From: Brevibacillus dissolubilis
Lineage (GTDB): Bacteria > Bacillota > Bacilli > Brevibacillales > Brevibacillaceae
Reading direction: 5' to 3'
DNA length: 64,000 nt
NCBI RefSeq assembly: GCF_006170445.1
Contig: NZ_VCNA01000002.1
Coordinates: 62,001-126,000 of the forward strand
The translations under genes were made by a program, and so were the position numbers. Shown piece after piece: positions 27,001 to 39,000 of this stretch (position 1 is the stretch's first letter; every line of letters starts with the position of its first letter). The notes beneath the pieces were generated by a model. The model worked only from the letters and a program-made list of their open reading frames with translations. It was not told the DNA's origin and made no database searches.

Positions 27001-30000
27001 AGTGCTTTATGGTCTGGTGTAGCAGCAGCCTGTGCGCTGAATTGTTCGTAGACGGATGCCTCACGAGTGTAAGGTTTGTCGGTCTGGTTGTACTCGTTGC
27101 GCAGGCTTGCGATTTCGTCTGCTTCCATCAGCGGCACGGTGTTGATCGGCTGATCGGCGCGGATCAGCACCTGCTCCAGGAAGGTGTTGAAATGCTTCGC
27201 CATCCGCTCGATGGTGGCTTTCTCGAAGAGCGCTGTGTTGTACTCGAAGGTAGCGAGTAATCCGGCATCCGATTCGACCATGGTGAGGGTCAGATCGAAC
27301 TTGGACATCACTGGGCCTTCGCTTGCCTCCAGTGGAGCGATCACCAGATCGGACTGGTCCTCGGCCTGCATCGGTACGTTCTGCAGGATGAACATCACTT
27401 GGAACAGCGGTGAGTAGCTCATGCTTCTTTCGAGGTGCAGCTCATCGACCAGCTTTTCAAATGGGAGATCCTGATGTGCATACGCTCCGAGTGCGGTCTC
27501 GCGAGTGCGGGCAAGCAGCTCGGTGAATGTCGGTTGACCGGAAAGATCCGTACGCATCACCAGCGTGTTAATGAAGCAACCGATTAATCCCTCTGTCTCC
27601 TGCTTGTTGCGTCCGGCAATCGGGCTGCCGACGAGGATATCTTCCTGTCCGCTGTAGCGGTGCAGCAAGCCTTGGAAAGCGGCGAGCAAGGTCATGAACA
27701 GCGTAGAGCCTTGTCTGCGGCTAAGCTCACGCAATTGCTCCTGTAACTCTGTGGAGAAAATGGTGGTGAACTTGTCCCCGTCATAGGTCTGCACGGCTGG
27801 GCGCGGACGGTCTGTCGGGAGCTGGAGCAGTGGTTCACTGTCATGCAGTTTTTGTTTCCAGTAGTTCATTTGGTTGTCAAGGATCTCGCCCTGCAGCCAG
27901 TCACGTTGCCATACCGCATAGTCGGCGTATTGGATCGGCAATGCTGGCAGCTGTGGTGTCTCATCGGCACGGTAGGCTTGGTAGGCGGTCATCAGTTCGT
28001 TGATCAGAATACCGAGTGACCATGCATCCGCGACGATATGGTGGAGGGTCAACAGGAAGACATATTCCTGATCCCCGGTTTGGATCAATTGGGCGCGCAG
28101 CAGGTAATCCTGTGTGATCACGAACGGCTTGGCAGCTTCTTCTGCGGCCAGTCGCTGTACCTCTGCTTCCTTCTCATCGGCAGGCAGGTTACGCAGGTCG
28201 ATCAGCTTCATGCTCCACGCTGATGCGTCGCGGATCACTTGGATTGGCTGACCATCGGCGACGGTGAAGCTGGTACGCAAGGTTTCGTGGCGTTGCATAA
28301 TCGTATGCAGGCTCTGCTCCCATGCCCGGATATCGAGGTCTCCTGTCATGCGCAATGCATTCGGGATGTTGTAGAGCGTACTGCCATCCATGAATTGCTC
28401 GAAGAACCAGAGACGTTGTTGGGCAAACGAAAGCGGTAGGGCCTGATCGCGGGATGCCGGTTGGATCGGTCCACCTGTAAGACCTTGGCCTTGGAGGAGC
28501 AATGCAATCTGATCACTCAGCGCAGCTACAGTCGGATACTCAAACAGGGTGCGGAGCTGCAGGTCTACTTGGAATGCTTCACGCATGCGGGATACGGCTT
28601 GTGTCGCCAGCAGAGAGTGTCCGCCAAGCGCAAAGAAGTTGTCATGAATTCCCACCTGCTCCACGGATAAGACTTGGGACCAGATCGCAGCAACCATCTC
28701 TTCTGTCGGATTGCGCGGAGCGACGTACTCGACTCCTGACAATTGTCCCCAATCCGGTGATGGCAGGGCGCGGCGGTCTACTTTGCCGTTCGGTGTGATC
28801 GGCAGGCTGTCCATCCAGACGATGGCAGTCGGGATCATGTATTCCGGCATTTTGGTCTTGAGCCAGCTGGTCAGCTCGGCGGTATCTGCCTCTGTGCCTT
28901 CCTCGGAGGTTACATAGGCGACCAGTCGCTTGTCTCCTTGGAGATCACGGGTGATGACGACCGCTTCCCGTACGGCTGGGTATTGTCGGATGACCTCTTC
29001 GATCTCGCCAAGCTCGATGCGGAAGCCGCGGATTTTGACTTGTTGGTCGATTCGGCCGATGAACTCGATGTTGCCATCTGGCAGGTAACGCACCAAGTCC
29101 CCTGTTTTATACAGACGAGCTTCTGAACCTTCGGCAAATGGATTTGGTACGAAGCGCTCCTCTGTCAGATCTGGACGGTTGAGATAGCCTCGCGCCAGCC
29201 CGTCTCCCCCGATGTACAGCTCGCCTGGAACGCCGACTGGAACCGGGTTCATTTCTTTGTCGAGGATGTAGACGGTCGTATTTTTGATCGGGCGGCCAAT
29301 CGGTAAGGAGAGCATCTGCTCTGGCAGCTCGGTCACTGCATAGCAGCAGGCAAAAGTGGTGCTCTCGGTTGGGCCGTAGCCGTTGACGACTTGCAGACCT
29401 TCGAGTGTCATCGCTTTGCGGACATGTGGGACAGAGACGACGTCCCCACCTGCAAGCAGGTAGCGTACGCTTCGCAGAGCGTTCAGATGATTGTCTACCA
29501 TGACCGTGAACAGAGCGGCGGTGAGCCACAGAATCGTGACTTGATTGGATTCGATCGCCTCTCCCAGCTCAGCCAGTGATGGCAGGTGCGGCGGCATCAT
29601 GACCAGCTTGGCACCGTTGAGCAGGCTGCCCCAGATCTCGAACGTCGCCGCGTCAAACGACACGGTGGATGCTTGCAGGAAGACATCCTGTTCGGTGATG
29701 GTCACGAAGTCATTTTCCTTGACCAGTCGGACGATCCCGCGATGGATGGTGCAGACGCCTTTTGGTGTGCCGGTGGAGCCGGAGGTGTAGATGACGTATG
29801 CCATGTGTTCGGCAGTCATCTCGACAGACGGAGCTTCCGTGGACTCCTCTGCGATCTGTGCCCAGTCGCGGTCGAGGCAGACGTGGGTAGATGACGTATT
29901 CGGCAGCTTTTCGATCAGATGCTCTTGTGTCAACAGAATCGACAGGTTCGCATCCTCCATCATGAACACGAGGCGTTCTTGCGGATAAGACGGATCTAAT

Positions 30001-33000
30001 GGAACATAGGCCCCGCCTGCTTTGAGAATACCGAGCAGTCCGACGATCAGCTCGACAGAACGCTCTGCGCAGATCCCGACCATCGTGTCCGGCCCGACTC
30101 CCTGTTTGCGCAGGTAATGGGCGACTTGGTTGGCGCGTTGATCCAGTTCTGCATAGGTCAGCGACGTATCGCCAGCCACTACCGCAGTATGTGTCGGGAA
30201 TTCGACTGCCGTACGCTGGAACAGCTCGTGAACAGTCAGCTCGCGTGGATATGGTACCGTGGTCTGATTCCAGTCGACGACCAGCTGCTCACGCTCAGCT
30301 TCGGAGATGAAGCTCAAGGTGGCGAGAGTCTGTTCTGGATGTTCTACCATTCCCTTCAGAATCAGGGCCAGCTGTTCGAGTACCCGTGTGATGGCGGCTG
30401 GTTCAAAACGGCTGGTATCGTAGATCAGTTTGAGAATCAGCTCTTTGCCCGGTCCTGCGACCAGTGTGAGCGGATAGTTGGTCTGCTCGACCGCATCCAC
30501 AGTAGCAATCTCCAAGGAAAGACCTGTGCTGGAACCGGCATCTGCTTCACTCATCGCATTCACCGGATAGTTCTCAAACACCATGAGGCTCTCAAACAGC
30601 GGTGTGCCGTGCGACATCTCGCTCCACTTCTGAATCTCTACCAATGGAGTGAATTCATACTGGCGGATGGCGATCTGTTTTTGCTGGATGGATTGCAGCC
30701 AGTGCAGGATCGTCTCTTCCCGGTTGAGCACAATGCGGGATGGGGTCGTGTTGATAAAGAGACCGACCATCGATTCGACGCCTTGCAGATCAGCCGGACG
30801 TCCCGAACCCGTCACCCCGAACATGATATCTTCGAGTCCGCTGTAGCGTCCGAGCAGGATCGCCCATGCCCCTTGCACCATCGTATTGAGTGTGAGTTGG
30901 TGTTGGCGGGTGAACTGCTGCATGTTGTCGGTGATGTCTTCGGCTACATATTGGACTTGCTCTTCGTATGCTTTGGCCTGCCAGGTCGCGGTTCCCACTT
31001 TGCCCATATCAAGCGGTGTCGGTGTGTGGAAGCCTTGCAGATGCTCGCGCCAGAAGCGTTCGGCCTCTTGCATGTCTTGTTGCTGCAGCCAAGCGATATA
31101 GTTGGCAAATGGCTGTGGACTTGCGTCTGCCACCTCTTGTCCGGCGGCAATCGCCATGTAGGAGGAGAACCAATCGTTTAATACCAGTGGAATACTCCAG
31201 CCATCGAGCAGGATGTGGTGCATACTCCAGACAAAACGGTACGCGTCTTCACTTACACGGAACAGCACCCAGCGCATGAGTGGAGCTTGTGCGATATCAA
31301 AGTTGCGTTGACGGTCTGCTTCCATATAGGCTTCAAACTCAGCTTGTTGCTCATCAGCAGTAAGATGACGCCAGTCGTGTTGCTCGGCAGCCACTTTTAC
31401 CTGCTTGCGTACCACCTGATGCGGCTGTTCCAGACCTTCCCAGATGAAGTACGTGCGCAGGATCGAGTAGCGGTCCACTACCTTTTGCCAAGCTTGCTCC
31501 ATTACGTGGACATCGAGATTCTTGAAGGTAACGGCGAATTGTACGACGTAATCGCCGCCTTCTTTGGCATATAACGTATGGAAAAGCATCCCTTGCTGCA
31601 ACGGTGAGAGGGTATAGACGTTCTCAATGGTGCGGTCTGCGCCGATGTACTGATCGATATGCTTCTGCTCCAGCTTCGCCAGCGGGAAGTCGGATGGCGT
31701 GTAGCTGCCGGCTTCTTCTGACGTGCAATGAGCGATAATCTGACGCAATGCCTCCATGTAGAATTGAGCGACGGCTTGGATCGTGCTCTCTCTATGAATC
31801 TCTTCATTAAATCGCCAGGTCATATGCAGCTGTTCGCCACTGATAATGCCGTTGACATCAATCAGGTGGTAGCGCAGTGCCTCTTCACTCATCGTCGCAC
31901 CGCTCGATTCCGCAGCACCGCCGAAGAGTGAATCGCCTCCTACCATCGAGTCGACTTGACCCAGATAGTTGAAGCTGATCTGCGGGCGCAGACCGGAGAG
32001 CTTCTCGCGGGTCTCTTCATCTTGGCTGAGGTAACGGAGGATGCCGTATCCGACCCCTTTGTTCGGAATGCTGCGCAGCTCTTCCTTGGTGGTCATCAGG
32101 GCTTTGCCGACGGAGTAGGACTCGTCCCACTGGAGGTGTACCGGATACATGCTGGTGAACCAGCCGACTGTGCGGGACAGATCTACCGTCTCTACTAGTT
32201 CCTCACGTCCGTGGCCTTCGAGATGGACAAACGTGGAGCGGGAATTGGTCCAGCGTGACAGGGCCATCGCCAGTGCGGTCAGCAGCACGTCATTGATCTG
32301 GGTACGGTAGGCTTGCGGTACGGTTTGGAGCAGGTTTTTGGTGTCTTCGGTGTCAAGCGATAGCGTGAACGACTTGGCCGTTGCTTCCTTATTCTCACCG
32401 ATGGCTTGATAGTCTACTGGCAATGGAGCGGCTTGGACGGCTGTCCGGTTGAGCCAGTAGGCTTTTTCCTGTGCCACCGCTTCTGAATTGGCGTAGTTCG
32501 TCAGCTCAAGTGCCCATTGTTTGTAGGAAGTAGATTTGGCTGGTGTCTGTACGTCCTGCCCTTTGGCGATCTGCTCATAGAAGTTCTGTACATCTTCCAT
32601 CAAGATGCGCCAGGAAACACCGTCTACTGCTAAGTGATGAACGACGATCTGGAATCGGCCTGGCTGGTCTGCTCCCAGATTGTAGTAGACAAAACGGGCG
32701 AGGTCGCCTTCTGTGATGTTCAATGTCGTCTGGACGTGTGCTGCGATCTCTTCCACACGGCTGGATTGCTCGGATGCCGCTACCTCAGACAGGTCTTCCA
32801 CGATAAATGGTACGTTGTCCGTAAGTCCGCCAAGCTCTTGTGTCCAACCCGCTTCGGTCTGGGTAAAACGCAGGCGCAGGGCATCATGCTGAGCCATGAC
32901 GTGCTGGACGGCTTTTTCCATCGCGGTAGTGTCGATCTGCGGCGGTACGGAAAGCAGTACGGATTGGTTCCAGTGATTGCGGTTTTCCAGTGGCAGACCG

Positions 33001-36000
33001 AAGAACCATTGTTGGATCGGCAAAAGTGGTGCCTCCCCTGTCACGACTCCCTGTTCGGCGTGAACCGCTGCCTTCACCCCTACGACGAGGGCAAGCTCAG
33101 CGATGGTCTGATGCTCAAACAGCTGTTTTGGTGACAGACGCAGACCCGCTTGGTTGGCACGCGCGACGATCTGAATGCTCAGAATCGAGTCACCGCCGAG
33201 GGCAAAGAAGTTGTCGTGGATGCCGACGTTCTCGACATTGAGCACGCCTTGCCAGATCTCAGCCAGCTTCTTCTCCATCTCGGTAGCTGGAGCGACGAAC
33301 TCACCTTCCAGTTCAGCCCGATTGTATTCCGGTACTGGAAGTGCTTTGCGGTCGACTTTTCCGTTCGGGGTCAGTGGCAGCTGTTCCATCACGACAAAAG
33401 CGGATGGGATCATGTAATCCGGCAGCTTGGCTTTGAGGTACATGCGCAGCTCGCCGGTCTGGATCTCTGTGCCCGCTTCGCTGACCAGATAAGCAGCTAA
33501 GCGCTTGTCGCCTGGTGTATCTTGGCGGACCATCACGATCGCTTCTTGGATGGCTGGATGCTCGTAGAGAGCCGCTTCGATCTCACCCAGCTCGATGCGG
33601 AAGCCACGGATTTTGACTTGCTGGTCGATCCGGCCGATGAACTCGATGGTGCCGTCTGGTAGATAGCGCACCGAGTCGCCTGTTTTGTAGAGGCGGGCTT
33701 CTGGATCATCACTGAACGGATTCGCTACAAAACGCTCCGCGGTCAGCTCTGGATTGTTCAGATAGCCTAAGGCCAGACCGTCTCCCCCGATATACAGTTC
33801 ACCCGGCACGCCAAGCGGCACTGGCTTCATGTGTTTGTCGAGGATATATACGGTGGTGTTCTGGATTGGTCGGCCAATCGGCAGGGATGAGACCTGCTCA
33901 GGCAAGCTGTCAAATGGATAGCAGCACGCAAAAGTCGTCGTCTCGGTCGGACCGTAGCCGTTGATGAGTCGCAAGCCTTCTAGTGTCAGCGCCTTGCGTA
34001 CATGCGGTACGGAGACGACATCCCCGCCTACCAGCAGTTGGCGTACGCCACGCAGGTATTCGAGTCGGTGATCTACCATGAGCGTGAACAGACCTGCTGT
34101 CAGCCACATGGTCGTGACCTGATGCTTCTGGATCGCCTCTCCCAGCTCATCGAGGGATGGCAGGTGCGGTGGCATCAAGACCAGCTTCGCCCCGTTCAAC
34201 AGGCTACCCCAGATCTCAAACGTAGCCGCGTCAAACGATACCGTAGAGGCTTGCAGGAATACGTCTTCCTCTGTGATCGTCACGTAGTTGGTCGCGGTGA
34301 TCAGACGGATAATCGCACGGTGCGGGGTGAGTACCCCTTTTGGCGTACCTGTCGAACCGGATGTGTAGATCACATAAGCAAGCTGATCGGCTGTGCTCTC
34401 GGCTTGTGGAGCTTGTTCGCTCTCTTGGGCGATCAGACTCCAGTCACTATCTAAGCTGATGATGGTACGTTCACCGGCAGGCAGCTTTTCGATCAAATGC
34501 TGTTGGCTCAATAGGATTGACACCTGTGCGTCTTCCATCATGTAGGAGAGACGGTCTTGCGGATAAGCAGGATCAAGCGGTACATATGCTGCCCCTGCTT
34601 TGAGAATCCCGATCAGTCCGACGATCATCTCCAGAGAGCGCTCTGCGCAGATCCCCACGAGTGAGCCTGCTTGCACACCTTGCTTTTGCAGGTAGTTCGC
34701 CACTTGGTTGGCACGGCGGTCCAGTTCAGCGTACGTGAGTGACTCATCACCTGTGATTACCGCAAGACGGTCGGCGTACAGTGCTTGGGTCTCATGGAAC
34801 AGCTGGTGAACCGTCTTCTCACGCGGATAGGAGACAGCGGTCTGGTTCCAGTCGTTCGTGACCAGCTTTTGCTCCGCTTCGTCCAATAACGGGATGCCCG
34901 AGATCGACATTGCCGGATTCTCTGTGACGGCTGTAAGCATGTGTTGGAAATGTCCGATCATGCGGCGGATCGTGCTCTCATCGAACAAGGCCGTGTTGTA
35001 CTCAAATGTCGCCACCAGACCGTTCGGCGCTTCTGCCATCGTGAGAGTCAGGTCGAACTTGGTCATCACCTGGTTCTCGCCAGACTCAAACGGCAATACC
35101 TGCAAGTCGGTCAGCGCTTGCCCTTCCATCGGGATATTCTGGAGGACGAACATCACTTGGAACAGCGGGGAATAGCTCAGGCTGCGTTCCAGCTCCAGCT
35201 CATCGACTAATTTTTCAAAAGGCAAATCCTGATGCGTATAGGCTCCGAGCGCGGTCTCTCGCACGCGGCCCAGCAGTTCTTTAAACGTCGGGTCTTGCGA
35301 AAGATCGGTACGCATCACAAGCGTATTAATGAAGAAACCGATCAAACCTTCTGTCTCTTGGCGGTTCCGTCCCGCTACCGGGCTGCCCACCACGATATCT
35401 TCCTGACCAGTATAGCGGTGCATCAGGGCTTGGAAGGCCGCGAGCAAGGTCATGAAAAGGGTAGCACCCTCCCGCTTGCTCAGCGCGAGCAGACGGTTTT
35501 TCAACTCTTCTGTGAACATCTCGTGCAGCACGGCACCCTCATAGGTCTGTACGGCTGGACGCGGACGGTCGGTTGGCAGTTGGAGCAGTGGCTCGCTGCC
35601 TTGGAGTTTATTTTTCCAGTAGGAGAGCTGTTGTTCCAGAACCTCGCCTTGGAGCCATTCGCGCTGCCATACTGCGAAGTCGGCGTATTGGATCGGCATG
35701 TCTGGGAGGGTCGGCTGCTCGCCTTTGCTAAAGCCCTGGTAGTACGTAACCAGCTCGCTTGTCAGAACACCCAGCGACCATCCGTCTGCTACGATGTGGT
35801 GCATGTTGAGCAGGAAGACGTATTCCTGCTCCTCCACTTGGATCAGGGAGGCGCGCATCAATGGCCCGTGGGTGAGATCGAATGGCTTGGTCGCGTCTTC
35901 CATCGCGAGGCGCTGTACCTCTGCTTCTTTTTCGGTGGCTTCCATGCCGCGTACATCGATAAAAGTAAGCTTCCAGTCGATCTCTGGATGCAGGACTTGT

Positions 36001-39000
36001 ACGGCTTGACCATCCAGATCGGTAAAGGTCGTGCGCAGGCTTTCGTGGCGGTTGATGATCGCTTGGCAGCTCTGTTCCCACGCTTGGACGTTGAGATCGC
36101 CTTTGATCCGCATCGCGCTTGGAATGTTGTAGAGTGCGCTGTCTGGCATCAGGCGGTCGAAGAACCAGAGACGCTGCTGGGCAAATGAGAGCGGCAACGG
36201 CTTGCTGCGGTCTGCTGTCTCGATGTTGCCCGCTCCGACTCCTGCTTCGTTCTCAAGCAAGGTGGTGACGTATGCACTCATACCGACAACCGTGGAGTGG
36301 TCGAACAGCGCACGAAGCGGGATCTCTACGCCGAATGCTTCCCGCAGACGGGAGTTGGTCTGGGTCGCCAGCAGAGAGTGTCCGCCCAGTTCAAAAAAGT
36401 CGTCGTAGATGCTGACCTGCTCAACTGACAGAACCTGGGAGTAGATGTTGGCGACGATCTCTTCGGTCGGATTGCGCGGGGCGACATACTCTTTGCCCGC
36501 TCCTGTCTGACCCCAGTCTGGTGCCGGCAGGGCACGGCGGTCTACTTTCCCGTTCACTGTCAGCGGAATCGCGTCGAGCCACATAAACCCGCTCGGTATC
36601 ATGTAAGATGGCAGGGTCTGCTTGAGCCAGTCGGTCAACTCGTCGATGGCTGGGGCTTGCTCGCTTGCCGTAGTCATGTAAGCGGCAAGTCGTTTGTCCC
36701 CTGCTCTGTCTTCGCGGGCGATCACAACCGCATCTTTTACCCCTGGATGCAGGCGGAGTGTGGCTTCGATCTCGCCCAGCTCAATGCGGTAACCGCGGAC
36801 TTTGACCTGATCATCGATCCGTCCGACGAATTCAAGGTTGCCATCCGTCAGGTAACGGACGAGGTCACCTGTGCGGTACAGGCGCTCACCCTCCGCGCCG
36901 AATGGATTGGCGATGAAGCGTTCGGCGGTCAGCTCTGGACGGTTCCAGTAGCCACGCGCCAAGCCTACGCCGCCGATATACAGCTCACCCGGTACGCCGA
37001 CCGGAACTGGCTGGAGGTGCTCGTCTAACACATAGACCTTGGCATTTTGGATCGGGCGTCCGATCGGCGGGGTCTGTGTGCTGTCTGTGCATCGCGCCAG
37101 TGTGGTAGTGACGGTCGCTTCTGTCGGGCCGTAGCAGTTGAAGAAAGCACGGTCTTGGGCATAGCGCTCGATCAATTCACGGCTTGGGGCTTCCCCACCG
37201 ACGATCAGGGTGCGCAGATCAGGGAACTCTTCGAACGGCAAAGCAGCCAGTACGGAGGATGCCATGGAGACGGTGGTGACACGACGCTCACGCAGGATTC
37301 GGTTCAGTTCAGGACCCGGCAGGAGAGCATCGCGGTCTTCCATCAGCAGGGTTGCACCTGAGAGCAGTGCCATCGTGATCTCAGAGACCGATACGTCGAA
37401 GCTGAACGAGGTGAATTGCAGCACACGGCTGTCAGCGTTCACATCAAAAGCTTGGATCAGCGACTGGGCCATGTTGACCGCGCTGTGATGCTCGATCATA
37501 ACGCCTTTTGGCTGACCCGTGGAACCGGATGTGTAGATCACATAGGCCAGATGACGGGAGGTGACACCGCTGTCAGGCGTGCTGGACGGCTCCTCTGTGA
37601 AGGATTCGCTGTCGAGGCAGATCACTTTTGCTTCTGTAGCTGGTAATATCGGCAACAGGGCGGATTGGGTCAACACCAGCTTGGCTTGGGTATCCTCCAG
37701 CATGTAGGCGATACGTTCCTGCGGATGGGCCGGGTCGATTGGGACATAGGCCGCGCCCGCTTTCATCACACCAAGGATACCGACGATCATCTCGATGGAG
37801 CGCTCTGTGCAGATCCCGATGAGCTGATCCGAACCAGCACCGTTCTTTTGCAGGTGGTGGGCCAATTGATTGGCTCGAAGGTTCAGCTCTGCATATGTAA
37901 CAGACTGATCGCCGTGTTCGACCGCAATCGCATCTGGTGTCTCTTGGGCCTGTGTCTCAAACCACTCATGGATGCAACGCTCATGCGGATAATCTGCTTC
38001 GGTCTGATTCCACTCGATCAACAGCTGATCGCGTTCGTTCTGGCTGGTCATGGAGAGCTGACTCAGACGTTGGGTCGGTTCTTTGGCGATGCTTTGCAGC
38101 AAGTTGCCGAGATGCTTCAAGACTCGTTGGATGCCCTCCCTTTCGTAGTGGGTCTGATCGTATTTGATTTTGAGCACCACTTGATTGCTGGAGGCTGCGA
38201 CGAGTGTGAGCGGATAGTTGGTCTGCTCTTCGCTCTCTACTTCCAGAATGGAGAGTCCTGTGTCATCTTTGGCCGCAGATTTCTGGATCGGATAGTTCTC
38301 GAAGACGAGGATGCTTTCAAAAAGAGACATCCCGCGGGCCACATCGCTCCAGCCTTGGATTTCGACGAGTGGGGTGAATTCATACTGGCGCGACTCGTTT
38401 TGCTGTTGTTGAATCGCTTTTAACCAAGTGGTCACAGGTTGTTCAGGGTCGATCTGGATGCGTACCGGCAAGGTATTAATAAACAGACCGATCATCGTCT
38501 CGACACCTGGCAGGTCAGCCGGACGCCCGGAGACGGTGGCCCCGAACACGATGTCGTCTTTGCCGCTGTAACGGTTCAAAAGCAATGCCCATGCCCCTTG
38601 GACGATGGTATTGACGGTCAGACGGTTCTGGCGTGCCAGTGTCTGCAGTTTCTTGGAGACGGACTCGTCCAGCTCCAGATCAAGTTCGACGTATTGCTTT
38701 TCTACTTGATTCTTATTTTTATAGCTTCTCTCAAAAACAAGCGGGGTCGGTTCATAAAACCCTTTTAGTTTTTGGCGCCAGTGTTCTTCGGCGTTCGCTA
38801 GATTTTGCTTTTTCAGCCACACGATATAGTCGCGGTAGGCACGTACGGGTGGTAATTGGACAGGCTTGCCGCTTCGGATCATATCATAGGTGCCAAATAC
38901 TTCACCGAATACCAGCGGCATACTCCAGCCATCTAACAAGACGTGATGGCAGGTCCACATGAATTGACAGACGTCTTTATCAAGCAAAAACAGATTCAGG

